DNA of 64,000 nucleotides, taken from the NCBI GenBank assembly GCA_016125585.1, contig WGLL01000004.1:62001-126000 (forward strand). The letters are read 5' to 3'. The notes below the pieces were generated by a model. That model worked only from the letters and a program-made list of their open reading frames with translations. It did not search any database and was not told the DNA's origin. Both the position numbers and the translations under genes were made by a program. Origin of the DNA: Caulobacter sp. (lineage in GTDB: Bacteria > Pseudomonadota > Alphaproteobacteria > Caulobacterales > Caulobacteraceae). Shown here piece after piece: positions 51,783-60,679 of this stretch (position 1 is the stretch's first letter; each line of letters begins with the position of its first letter).

Positions 51783-53030
51783 ATGATGATGCGATCCCTG
51801 TTGGTGGTGGTCTTCCTGCTCGGCCTGGCCGCCTGCGCCTCGCCGCCGGACCTGGCCAAGGCGCCCGCCGCCAGCCCGCCGGTGCTGGGCGCCTTCCGCG
51901 GGGACCCGCCGGCAACCACCGCCGAAGCCTGGGCCGGGCGCCGTAGTCCCTTGTTGCGAAAGGCTTTTCTGGAAGCGATCTATGGTCAGCGGCCGGACCT
52001 GGGGCAGCCGACGGTGGAGTCGCGGGAGACTCTGGCGGTCGAGGACGTCGGCGACGCGACCGTCGAACAATGGACGGTGCGGCTGGGAAAGGCCGAGCCG
52101 GCGCGGCGCTTTCACGTCATCCTGGCCCTGCCGAAGGCGACGGGCCGGCCGGCGCCGCTGATCATTCTGGAGCTGTTCTGCGGCAACCGGGCGGCGGTGC
52201 CGGGGCATCCGGAGAGCGTCGTCGAGAACCGCGACATCCTGCCGGCGCCCTGCCGCAGCACGACCCTGGATCCTGTCGCCAAGATATTCTTCGGAAAGCG
52301 GATAAACGGCCCGGATATCGCCAAAGTGACCGCCAGGGGCTATGCGGTGGCGATGTTTTATCCGGGCGAAATTGTTCCGGACGATCCGGACCTCGCCCCG
52401 GCCGCCCTCGCCGCCCTGCAGCCGGGGGTCCCGGCCGAGCGCCGGGGCGGCGCCCTGGCGGTGTGGTCGGTGATGTTCAGCGACGCCTATGACGTCCTCA
52501 CCGCCGACCCCCGGCTCGACGCCGCGCGGACGGCCATCTGGGGACATTCGCGGCATGGCAAGGCGGCGCTGCTGGCGGCGGCCTTCGACCCGCGCTTCGC
52601 CGCCGTCATCGCCCACCAGTCGGGACGCGGCGGGGCCAGCCTGACCCACAGCGGCGCCGGGGAGACGGTCAAGCAGATCACCGACGCCTACGGCTTCTGG
52701 TTCGGGGCCGCCTACGCCCGGCAGGCGAGCCAGCCGGCGACCGACCTGGACCAGCACCAGCTGATCGCCCTGATCGCCCCCAGGCCGCTGCTGCTGGGCA
52801 ACGCCATGGGCGATGGCTGGTCCGATCCGGCCGGAGCCTTCCGCGCCGCCCAGGGGGCGGACCCCGCCTACAGGCTGCTCGGCTCGAGCGGCTTCAACGC
52901 GACCGACATGGACGACTTCCGCCCCGGCGACGGCATCGTCTGGTGGAGCCGCGGCGGCGGCCACGGGGTGACCACCGAGGACTGGGACGCCTTCCTGCGG
53001 TTCCTCGACAAGGCCATGCCCGCCCGATGA
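51783..53030 (+). CDS. CE15-like alpha/beta hydrolase lipoprotein
   Basis: A 415-residue exported lipoprotein (LLGLAAC lipobox). The nucleophile motif is GHSRHGKAALLAA, matching the G-x-S-R-x-G-K pattern of carbohydrate esterase family 15 (glucuronoyl methylesterases, which split lignin-carbohydrate esters). The following HQSGRGGAS segment and a C-terminal His in GGGHGVTTEDW complete a likely site. Three consecutive ATG codons (51783, 51786, 51789) precede the signal peptide. It is translationally coupled to the LOG gene (ATGA at 53027). Substrate assignment is inferred. Confidence 0.8.
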   Translation: MMMRSLLVVVFLLGLAACASPPDLAKAPAASPPVLGAFRGDPPATTAEAWAGRRSPLLRKAFLEAIYGQRPDLGQPTVESRETLAVEDVGDATVEQWTVRLGKAEPARRFHVILALPKATGRPAPLIILELFCGNRAAVPGHPESVVENRDILPAPCRSTTLDPVAKIFFGKRINGPDIAKVTARGYAVAMFYPGEIVPDDPDLAPAALAALQPGVPAERRGGALAVWSVMFSDAYDVLTADPRLDAARTAIWGHSRHGKAALLAAAFDPRFAAVIAHQSGRGGASLTHSGAGETVKQITDAYGFWFGAAYARQASQPATDLDQHQLIALIAPRPLLLGNAMGDGWSDPAGAFRAAQGADPAYRLLGSSGFNATDMDDFRPGDGIVWWSRGGGHGVTTEDWDAFLRFLDKAMPAR

Positions 53031-53794
53031 GCGACCGCCCCGACAACGGCCCGCAGATGGCCTCGCCCTCCTACCGGCTGGCGGCGCTGGACCAGGACTT
53101 CCTGCTCGGCGACAGCATGCGGGGGGTGCGGTTCCAGCTGGAATACGCCAAGGCCGAGGACGCCCTGAGGGCCTGGGGCGTGCGCTCGACCATCGTGGTG
53201 TTCGGCAGCGCCCGCATCCGCGAGACCGGGCCGGCGCACCAGCGACGCTGGTACGAGGAGGCCCGCGCCTTCGGCCGGATCGCCTCGCAGCGCGGCGGGG
53301 CGCTGAAGAGCGACGGCGGCGTGCGGGACAATGTCATCGCCACCGGCGGCGGGCCGGGCGCCATGGAGGCGGCCAACCGCGGCGCCCACGACGCCGGCGC
53401 CCCGACCATCGGCTTCAACATCACCCTGCCGAGGGAACAGGAGCCCAATCCCTGGACCACCCCGGACCTGACCTTCCGCTTCCACTACTTCGCCATGCGC
53501 AAGATGCACCTGGCCATGCGGGCCAACGCCCTGGTGGTGTTCCCCGGCGGCTTCGGCACCTTCGACGAGCTGTTCGAGATCCTGACCCTGCGCCAGACGG
53601 GCAAGTCGCCGCCGATCCCGGTGGTGCTGTTCAACGAGGCCTTCTGGCGCGAGGTGATCGGCTTCGAGCGGCTGGCCGAGGAGGGTCTGATCGGCCGCGA
53701 TGACCTCAAGCTGTTCCGCTTCGCCGAGGACGCCGAGGGGATCTGGGCGCAGTTGCTGGATTGCGGCCTGAAGCCCGGGGTCGAGATCAAATGA
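53027..53794 (+). CDS. LOG-family protein
   Basis: A 255-residue Rossmann-like protein of the LOG (Lonely guy)/lysine decarboxylase-like family: VVFGSARI, ATGGGPGAMEAANRGA and the signature PGGFGTFDELFEILTLRQTGK with MRKMHL before it. Characterised members release cytokinin bases by cleaving nucleoside 5'-monophosphates at the N-glycosidic bond. The physiological role here is unknown. It overlaps the esterase stop by 4 bases. Confidence 0.88.
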   Translation: MSDRPDNGPQMASPSYRLAALDQDFLLGDSMRGVRFQLEYAKAEDALRAWGVRSTIVVFGSARIRETGPAHQRRWYEEARAFGRIASQRGGALKSDGGVRDNVIATGGGPGAMEAANRGAHDAGAPTIGFNITLPREQEPNPWTTPDLTFRFHYFAMRKMHLAMRANALVVFPGGFGTFDELFEILTLRQTGKSPPIPVVLFNEAFWREVIGFERLAEEGLIGRDDLKLFRFAEDAEGIWAQLLDCGLKPGVEIK

Positions 53795-53876
53795 CGCTCC
53801 GGCGCAACAGGGCCGTTGCGCGCCGCGCCCCGCTCGGGGAGATTGTCCGTCCACCACCGCGAGCGCCGACCTCTTC

Positions 53877-54911
53877 ATGCCCCTGACCATCGGCGATCCC
53901 GCCCCCTGGTTCCTCGCCCCGACCGAGGAGAACCCCCGGTTCAACTTCGCCACCCTGGCGGGGCGCTGGGTCGGGCTGGTGTTCGCGCCGGACGCCGCCA
54001 CCGCCGAGGGCATCGCCCGGGTGATCGGCATGCAGAAGCCGCTGGACGAGGGCCGGGCCTGCCTGTTCGGGGTGGTCAGGGCCCCGCCCGGCCATATCGA
54101 GCTGGGTCCCCGCTGGTTCTTCGACGCCAGCGGCGGCCTGGCCAAGATCTATGGCGTGGCGGGCTCGGGCTGGCTGATCCTCGATCCGCAGCTGCGGGTG
54201 TTCGACCGGGGCCAGCTGGAGGACGTCGGCGCCCTGGCGCGGCGGCTGGCCGAGATGCCGCCCCCCGCGACCCATGCGACGGTGGAGATGATCGCCCCGG
54301 TGCTGGTCCTGCCCCGGGTGTTCGAGCCGGACTACTGCCGCGACCTGATCGCCCTGTATCGCCACAACGGCGGGACCCCGTCGGGCTTCATGCGGGAGGT
54401 GGACGGTCGCACCAAGCTGATCAACGACCCCCGCCACAAGCAGCGCAAGGACTTCCTGATCGAGGATCCCGCCCTGCAGAACGACCTGCGCGACAAGGTC
54501 AGCCGCCGCATCGTCCCGGAAATCCGCAAGGCCTTCCAGTTCCAGGCCACCCGCATCGAACGCTATCTGGTGGCCTGCTACGGCGCCGGGGCCGGCTGGT
54601 TCCGGCCGCATCGCGACAACACCACCCGCGGCACCGCCCACCGCAAGTTCGCCGTGACCATCAATCTCAACGCCGAGGACTACGACGGCGGCGAGCTGCG
54701 GTTTCCCGAGTTCGGCGATCGCCTCTACCGGCCGCCGACCGGCGGGGCGGTGGTGTTTTCCTGCTCGCTGCTGCACGAGGCCAGGCCGGTCACCCGCGGC
54801 GAGCGCTTCGCCTTCCTGCCCTTCCTTTATGACGAGGACAGCGCCAGACTGCGGGAAGAGAACCTCAAGTTCGTGGACGCCGCCGAAGAACCGGCCGGCG
54901 CGACCCTATGA
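53877..54911 (+). CDS. 2OG-Fe(II) oxygenase fused to a degenerate peroxiredoxin-like domain
   Basis: A 344-residue protein. Residues 1-130 look like a peroxiredoxin (IGDPAPWFLAPTEEN, GRWVGLVFAPD, YGVAGSGWLILDPQLRV), but no Cys stands where the peroxidatic residue should be. Residues 140-325 form a prolyl-4-hydroxylase-like double-stranded beta-helix with Fe ligands His245, Asp247 (FRPHRDN) and His300 (SLLHEARPV) and 2-oxoglutarate-binding Arg310. It is translationally coupled to the next oxygenase gene (ATGA at 54908). The target, protein or small molecule, is unknown. Confidence 0.85.
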   Translation: MPLTIGDPAPWFLAPTEENPRFNFATLAGRWVGLVFAPDAATAEGIARVIGMQKPLDEGRACLFGVVRAPPGHIELGPRWFFDASGGLAKIYGVAGSGWLILDPQLRVFDRGQLEDVGALARRLAEMPPPATHATVEMIAPVLVLPRVFEPDYCRDLIALYRHNGGTPSGFMREVDGRTKLINDPRHKQRKDFLIEDPALQNDLRDKVSRRIVPEIRKAFQFQATRIERYLVACYGAGAGWFRPHRDNTTRGTAHRKFAVTINLNAEDYDGGELRFPEFGDRLYRPPTGGAVVFSCSLLHEARPVTRGERFAFLPFLYDEDSARLREENLKFVDAAEEPAGATL

Positions 54912-55741
54912 GCGACCAGATCACCGTTCGCCGGCTGGCCGGCGCCCTGGGCGCGGAGATCAGCGGCATCGACCTCTCCGCCCCGCTGGAGGAGGCGACC
55001 ATCGTCGCCCTGCGGGCGGCGCTGAACCTGCATCAGGTGATCTTCTTCCGCGACCAGAGCCTGACGCCCGCGCAGCAGCTGGCCTTCGGCCGCCGCTTCG
55101 GGCCGCTGAACATCCATCCTTACGTCTCCGGCATGGCCGACCATCCGGAGGTGATGGAGATCATCAAGGAGCCGGAGGACCGGCTGAATTTCGGCGGCGG
55201 CTGGCATTCGGACATGAGCTTCCTGGAGACCCCGTCGATCGGCTCGATCCTCTATGCGGTGGAGACTCCGGCCTTCGGCGGCGACACCCTGTTCGCCAGC
55301 CAGGCGGCGGCCTGGGACGCCCTGTCGGACGGCCTGAAGGCGACGCTGGAGGGGCTGAAGGCGGTGCATTCGGCGGGCCGGGAATATTCGGCGACCGGCC
55401 CCTCGGCCCAGAAGCGGGCCTCGATGCAGGTGGCCGAGGCCGAGGGCCTGGCCGGGGAGTTCACCCATCCGGTGGTCAAGGTCCATCCCGAGACCGGCCG
55501 CAAGGCGCTCTACGTCAATCCGGCCTTCACCATGCGCTTCGAAGGCTGGACCCGCCGGGAGTCGAAGCCCCTGCTCGACTGGCTGTTCGAACACAGCCGG
55601 CAAGAGGCCTTCACCTGCCGCTTCGCCTGGCGCGACGGCTCCGTCGCCTTCTGGGACAACCGGCAGGTCTGGCACTATGCCCTGAACGACTACCCCGGCC
55701 AGCGGCGGCACATGCGGCGGGTGACGGTGGACCAGGCGTAG
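54908..55741 (+). CDS. TauD/TfdA-family 2-oxoglutarate dioxygenase
   Basis: A 277-residue non-haem iron oxygenase. Facial triad is His100-x-Asp102 (GGGWHSDMSF) and the distal His in DNRQVWHYALNDYPG, followed by the 2OG-binding Arg in HMRRVTV. The family oxidises small acids such as taurine, alkylsulphates, 2,4-D or carnitine. It is distinct from the neighbouring prolyl-hydroxylase-like enzyme but coupled to it, so the two oxygenases may act together (inference). Confidence 0.88.
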   Translation: MSDQITVRRLAGALGAEISGIDLSAPLEEATIVALRAALNLHQVIFFRDQSLTPAQQLAFGRRFGPLNIHPYVSGMADHPEVMEIIKEPEDRLNFGGGWHSDMSFLETPSIGSILYAVETPAFGGDTLFASQAAAWDALSDGLKATLEGLKAVHSAGREYSATGPSAQKRASMQVAEAEGLAGEFTHPVVKVHPETGRKALYVNPAFTMRFEGWTRRESKPLLDWLFEHSRQEAFTCRFAWRDGSVAFWDNRQVWHYALNDYPGQRRHMRRVTVDQA

Positions 55742-55912
55742 GGGGGCCAAGCTCCCGGCTTTGGCTGGCACCGGGATGAGCGGAGGGGCCCCGGCGGTCC
55801 GGCCAATGCTGGTGGATTATGACCCGCGACGCGGCGGCGCGTTTCGCGTAAAACACGTCGGAACGATTATTGCAGGGTCGGCCTTGCTGTTCCCGAATCG
55901 GAAGTCGCGCGC

Positions 55913-57658
55913 GTGAAATTCTTCGATGTGACCCTGCCTGCCCCCATGGAAAAGGCGTTCAAGGACTGCCGCCGGCATCTGGCCTCGGCGGCCTTCTTCA
56001 GCGCGCTGGTCAATATCCTCTACCTGTCGCCGTCCATCTACATGCTGCAGGTCTATGACCGGGTGGTGCCGACCCAGGGCGAGCTGACCCTGGTGTTCCT
56101 GACCCTGATCATCGCCTTCGCCCTGGCCTGTCTGGCGGCGCTGGAGACGGTGCGGGCGCGGCTGCTGGTGCTGGCCGGGCTGCGGCTGGACCGGCTGCTG
56201 TCGAGCGACATCCTGGGCCGGTTGATGGCCCAGAGCCGGCCGGCCAACACCGCCCAGGCCATGCGCGAGTTCGACGGCCTGCGCGCCGCCCTGGCCGGGC
56301 CCGCGGCCCTGGCCTTCATGGACGCGCCCTGGACCCCGATCTACGTCATCGTCGCCTTCATGATCCACCCGGCCCTGGGCGCCCTGACCATTGTCGGCGG
56401 GATTCTGCTGTTCGGCCTGGCGATGCTCAACGAGCGGGCCACCAAGCCCGACCTGCTGAAGGCCCAGCGGGCCAACGCCGCCGCCTACGCCAGCCAGGAA
56501 TCGGCGGCGATGAACGGCGAGGTGGTGCGGGCCCTGGGCATGCGCCGCTCGGTCATCGCCCGCCATCTGGAAGAGCGCGGCATCGGCCAGTCGATGCAGA
56601 CCGAGGCCCAGTTCAAGGGCGGACGCTTCTCGGCCCTGACCAAGTTCTTCCGCCTGTTCCTGCAGTCGGCCGCCCTGGGCCTGGGCGCCTATCTGGCCAT
56701 CAAGGGCCAGATTTCCTCCGGCTCGATCATCGCCGCCTCGATCCTGCTGTCGCGGGCCCTGCAGCCGGTCGAGCAACTGGTCGGCGGCTGGACCTCGGTG
56801 ATCCAGGCGCGCGGCGCCATGGCCACCCTGGCCGAGCTGTTCGAGAAGACCCAGCCGCTGGACATCGACCGCACCCAGCTGCCGACCCCGATGGGCGCGG
56901 TGGAGCTGGACCGCATCGTGGTCCGCGCGCCCGGCCGCGACGAGCTGGTGCTGAAGGCCGTGTCGCTGAAGATCGCCCCCGGGGAATCGATGGGGGTGGT
57001 CGGCGCCAGCGGAGCCGGCAAGACCACCCTGGCCCGGATCATCGCCGGGGCCCTGTCGCCCGACGCCGGCATCGTGCGCATGGACGGCGCCAACTACACC
57101 GACTGGGACGCCGACCGCCTGGCCGACCACATCGGCTATCTGCCGCAGGACCCCTCGCTGCTCTCGGGGTCGGTGAAGGACAACATCTCCCGCTTCGCCG
57201 CCTGGCGCGGCATGTCGCCTGAGAAGGTCGACCAGCTGGCCGTCGAGGCGGCCACCCTGGCGGGGGTGCATGAGCTGATCCTGAAGCTGCCCAAGGGCTA
57301 TGACACGCCCTTGGCCCCCGGCGGCCGCGGCCTGTCGGCCGGCCAGGCGCAGCGGGTCGCCCTGGCACGGGCCCTGTTCGGCAATCCCACCCTGCTGATC
57401 CTCGACGAGCCCAACTCCGCCCTCGACGCCGAGGGCGAGGCCTCGCTGTTGCGGGCCATCCACAGCGCCAAGACCCGCGGCGCCACCATCCTGATCGTCG
57501 CCCACCGCACCGGCATCCTGGCCGGGGTCGACCGGTTGCTGGTCATGCGCGAGGGCGCCATCGAGCGGCTGGGCCCGCGCGAGGAGGTGCTGGCCAAGCT
57601 GGCCGGCCGGCCCGCGCCGCAACCGGCGACCAATGTCGTCGACATGAAAGGCGCCTGA
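55913..57658 (+). CDS. Type I secretion ABC transporter (PrtD/RsaD-like)
   Basis: A 581-residue fused permease-ATPase of the inner membrane. Six helices lie in the first ~290 residues (SAAFFSALVNILYLSPSIYMLQVYDRVVPTQG, typical of PrtD), then an ABC domain with Walker A (GASGAGKTT), signature (LSAGQAQR), Walker B (LLILDEP) and the H-loop His in VAHRTG. There is no C39 peptidase or C39-like domain, as expected for exporters of RTX cargo with an uncleaved C-terminal signal. GTG start 55913 is read from position. HlyD follows 6 bases later. Confidence 0.92.
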   Translation: MKFFDVTLPAPMEKAFKDCRRHLASAAFFSALVNILYLSPSIYMLQVYDRVVPTQGELTLVFLTLIIAFALACLAALETVRARLLVLAGLRLDRLLSSDILGRLMAQSRPANTAQAMREFDGLRAALAGPAALAFMDAPWTPIYVIVAFMIHPALGALTIVGGILLFGLAMLNERATKPDLLKAQRANAAAYASQESAAMNGEVVRALGMRRSVIARHLEERGIGQSMQTEAQFKGGRFSALTKFFRLFLQSAALGLGAYLAIKGQISSGSIIAASILLSRALQPVEQLVGGWTSVIQARGAMATLAELFEKTQPLDIDRTQLPTPMGAVELDRIVVRAPGRDELVLKAVSLKIAPGESMGVVGASGAGKTTLARIIAGALSPDAGIVRMDGANYTDWDADRLADHIGYLPQDPSLLSGSVKDNISRFAAWRGMSPEKVDQLAVEAATLAGVHELILKLPKGYDTPLAPGGRGLSAGQAQRVALARALFGNPTLLILDEPNSALDAEGEASLLRAIHSAKTRGATILIVAHRTGILAGVDRLLVMREGAIERLGPREEVLAKLAGRPAPQPATNVVDMKGA

Positions 57659-57664
57659 TCCGCC

Positions 57665-59059
57665 ATGGCTCTTGACGTCGCCCCCTCCGAGAACGCCTCC
57701 CCGGCCGCCGATCCCCGGCATGAGCCGGAGGTTCCGGTCGCCCCGAAACGCATTTCCGACGACCCGACGCGGCAGATCCTGATCGGCGGCGGCATCGCCG
57801 TCGGCTTCTTCGTGATCTTCCTGGGCTGGGCCGCCTTCACGCCGCTGGACGCCGGGGCCTACGCCTCCGGGGTGATCGCCGTGTCCGGCAACCGCCAGGC
57901 GGTGCAGAACCGCGACGGCGGGGTGGTCACCGCCCTGCATGTCGTCGAGGGCCAGGAGGTCGAGAAGGGCCAGATCCTGGTCGAGATCGGGGCCGGCGAC
58001 CTGCGGGCCGCCGAACGGGGCATGACCGGACAGGTGCTGACCCTGCTGGCCCAGCGGGCCCGGCTGGTGGCTGAACGCGACGGCCGCTCCAGCTTCGCGC
58101 CGCCGCCGGAATTCGCCACCCTCGCCCCCGAGGACCGGCCGATCGCCCAGGACGTGCTTAATCTGCAGCGGCGGCAGTTCGACGCCCGCGGCCAGTCGAT
58201 CACCACCCAGAAGGGGGTGCTGCAACAGCGCATCGCCCAGCTCAACGAACAGGTCAGCGGCTCGCAGCGGCAGCTGACCGCCAACCGCGAGCAGCAGCGG
58301 CTGATCGCCGAGGAAACCGCCGGCATGAAGTCCCTGGCCGACCAGGGGTTCGCCCCGGTCAACCGGGTGCGGGCCCTGGAACGCTCCCAGGCCCAGCTGG
58401 TCGGGGAGGAAGGCGCCCTGGTCGCCCAGATCGCCCGCTCCCGCGAGGCCATGGGCGAGGCCCGGCTGCAGATGTTGTCCCTCGACCGCCAGAAGATGGA
58501 GGAGGTCGCCGGCCAGCTGCGCGACGTGCAGGTGCAGCTGGACGAGCTGCAGCCCAAGCTGAAGGCCGCCCGGGAACAGCTGGCCCGCGCCATCGTCCGC
58601 GCCCCGGCCAGCGGCAAGGTGGTGGGAATGTCGATCTTCACCGTCGGCGGGGTGGTGTCGCCCGGCCAGGTGCTGATGGAGGTGGTGCCCGGCAACAAAG
58701 CCCTGGTGATCCAGGCCAGCGTCAATCCCAACGACGCCGACGACCTGAAGGTGGGCCAGGAAACCCAGGTGCGGTTCACCTCGCTGCATGAGCGGTCGCT
58801 GCCGATCCTGCACGGCAAGCTGACCAAGATCTCGGCCGACAGCTTCGTCGACGAAAAATCGGGCCATCGCTATTTCCGCGCCGAGGTCTCGGTGCCGGAG
58901 GGCGAACTGGCCAAGATCCGCAAGGTGCGGCCCGACAGCTCGCCGATCAGCCCCGGTCTGCCGGTCGAGGTCATCGTGCCGCTGCGCAAGCGCAGCGCCC
59001 TGCAGTATCTGGTCGAGCCGCTGATCTCGATGGCCTGGCGCAGCGGGCGCGAGCACTAG
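57665..59059 (+). CDS. HlyD-family type I secretion adaptor
   Basis: A 464-residue periplasmic adaptor with one N-terminal membrane helix (IGGGIAVGFFVIFLGWAAFT), a split lipoyl domain (GGVVTALHVVEGQEVEKGQILVEI … RAPASGKVVGM), a long coiled-coil hairpin (about 130-290) and a C-terminal beta barrel (GLPVEVIVPLRKRSALQYLVEPL). It couples the ABC exporter to an outer-membrane TolC-type channel. No TolC gene is present in the window, so that component must be elsewhere, as for Caulobacter RsaF. Confidence 0.92.
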   Translation: MALDVAPSENASPAADPRHEPEVPVAPKRISDDPTRQILIGGGIAVGFFVIFLGWAAFTPLDAGAYASGVIAVSGNRQAVQNRDGGVVTALHVVEGQEVEKGQILVEIGAGDLRAAERGMTGQVLTLLAQRARLVAERDGRSSFAPPPEFATLAPEDRPIAQDVLNLQRRQFDARGQSITTQKGVLQQRIAQLNEQVSGSQRQLTANREQQRLIAEETAGMKSLADQGFAPVNRVRALERSQAQLVGEEGALVAQIARSREAMGEARLQMLSLDRQKMEEVAGQLRDVQVQLDELQPKLKAAREQLARAIVRAPASGKVVGMSIFTVGGVVSPGQVLMEVVPGNKALVIQASVNPNDADDLKVGQETQVRFTSLHERSLPILHGKLTKISADSFVDEKSGHRYFRAEVSVPEGELAKIRKVRPDSSPISPGLPVEVIVPLRKRSALQYLVEPLISMAWRSGREH

Positions 59060-59201
59060 AGACCGTCGGTGACCTGATCCACCGCTTCCGCTCTGCCCGG
59101 CGACCCGAAGAGCGGCGTTGAAGAGCTTGCCTGGGTGGCGGTCGGCCCTGGCGAGCGCCCTTGCGCTTCGGGTTTCGCCAGCCCGAGGCGGCAACCCGGC
59201 T

Positions 59202-60590
59202 CTAGAGCAACCATCCGCTGGTCACCTGGCCGTTGACGATCAGGGCCATGTCCGCTGTTCCATCGCCATCGACATCCATCTGGAAGACGGTGCGGTTGAG
59301 GCCGCCGTCGTAGGTGACGGTCATCTCCCCGGCGGTGTTGCTGAAGGCGCCGACGATGATGAAGTCCTGGTCGCCGGCGGTGTTCACATTGGCGTCGAGG
59401 TTGGAGAAGTCGAGGCGGTCGCCCTGGGCGGCCTTGAAGTCGACGATGGTGTCGGTTTCGGCGAGGTCGGCCGACAGGTCGCCGGCGAAGAAGGCGAAGC
59501 TGTCGGCCCCGGCGCCGCCGGCCAGCAGGTCGCGTCCGGCGCCGCCGACCAGGATGTCGTCGCCGGCGTTGCCCTGGACGATGTCGTTGCCGGCCCGGCC
59601 GTAGACATAGTCATTGCCGTCGCCGCCCTTGACCGTGTCGTTACCCTCGCCGCCGTCGACGATGTCGTTGCCCGCCTCGCCCAGCACGGTGTCGTTGCCG
59701 GCCCCGCCGGCGAGGTGGTCGTTGTCGTCGCCGCCGTAGAGGCCGTCGGCGCCGTCGCCGCCGACCAGGGTGTCGTCCCCCGCCTCGCCATAGAGCTTGT
59801 CGTTGCCGAGGCCGCCCAGCAGGGTGTCGATCCCGTCGAAGCCGTAGAGTTCATCGGCCCCGTCGCCGCCGTCGAGGACGTCGTCGCCGTCCTCCCCGTC
59901 GAGCACGTCATTGCCGGCCTCGCCATGCATGACGTCGTTGCCGCCGCTGCCCCAGAGCACGTCGCCGCCGTCGCCGCCGTAGAGCACATCGTCGCCGGCC
60001 TCGCCGTCCAGCCGGTCCTCGCCGGCCCCGCCGAGGATGCGGTCATTGCCGTCGCCGCCGATCAGCAGGTCGTCGCGGATGGTGCCGAACAGGCGGTCGT
60101 CGCCCGCCCCGCCGTCGACATAGACCCCGAGGTTGTCCGAGAGGTACGGCGTGACGCTGCTGAAATCGAGGACATTGGCCGCGTCGGTGCCCTGCACCAT
60201 GCCGCTCTCGGTGTTGATCCGCTCAAAGCCGTTGCCGGCGGTGAACTGCGAAAGGGTCAGGGTTCCGAAGACCAGCAGGAAGTCCAGGCCCGCGCCGCCC
60301 AGCAGCATGGTGGGCGAGCCGTCCTCGACCACGATCATGTCGTCGCCATTGCCGCCGTCCAGCCGGTCGGAGCCGCAGCCGCAGGAATAGAGGACATCGT
60401 TTCCGTCGCCGCCGCGCAGCAGGTCGTCGCCCGGCCCGCTTTCGATGTAGTCGTCGCCGTCGCCGCCGATCAGGATGTCGTTGCCGTCATCGCCGTAGAT
60501 CTCGTCGTCGCCGCCGCCGCCGTAGATGGTGTTGTCGCCGGCGTCCCCTTCAAGCAGGTTGTCGCCCTCGTCGCCGTAGATGCTGGCCAT
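59202..60590 (-). CDS. RTX calcium-binding repeat protein, probable type I secretion cargo
   Basis: A 462-residue acidic protein made almost entirely of GGxGxDxxx nonapeptides. The first block covers about residues 5-95, a non-repeat spacer 95-160, and a second, longer block 160-365. The C-terminal domain (DTIVDFKAAQGDRLDFSNLD, GLNRTVFQMDVDGDGTADM) is the serralysin-type end and carries the secretion signal finishing in the hydrophobic GWLL. No protease, lipase or other enzyme domain is present. An unusual CGC lies in repeat YSCGCGSDRL. It is convergent with the ABC/HlyD pair 142 bases away, which probably exports it. ATG 60590 begins directly with repeats. Confidence 0.9.
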   Translation of the reverse strand: MASIYGDEGDNLLEGDAGDNTIYGGGGDDEIYGDDGNDILIGGDGDDYIESGPGDDLLRGGDGNDVLYSCGCGSDRLDGGNGDDMIVVEDGSPTMLLGGAGLDFLLVFGTLTLSQFTAGNGFERINTESGMVQGTDAANVLDFSSVTPYLSDNLGVYVDGGAGDDRLFGTIRDDLLIGGDGNDRILGGAGEDRLDGEAGDDVLYGGDGGDVLWGSGGNDVMHGEAGNDVLDGEDGDDVLDGGDGADELYGFDGIDTLLGGLGNDKLYGEAGDDTLVGGDGADGLYGGDDNDHLAGGAGNDTVLGEAGNDIVDGGEGNDTVKGGDGNDYVYGRAGNDIVQGNAGDDILVGGAGRDLLAGGAGADSFAFFAGDLSADLAETDTIVDFKAAQGDRLDFSNLDANVNTAGDQDFIIVGAFSNTAGEMTVTYDGGLNRTVFQMDVDGDGTADMALIVNGQVTSGWLL

Positions 60591-60679
60591 GGTCCGCCCC
60601 GGACTGATCGCAGGTTGCGCGCCCGCGAGCCTAGCCCAGAGAGCGACGTTCGTTAACAAAATCTTTCGAAGTCAGGGGC

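Noticed and set aside
59202-60590. Possible DNA-level satellite or minisatellite
   Set aside because: The periodicity follows nine-residue coding repeats with RTX consensus, so protein function explains it.
59118-60656. A 512-codon plus-strand frame opposite the RTX gene
   Set aside because: Its Val/Ala/Asp periodicity is the mirror of the nonapeptide repeats on the other strand.
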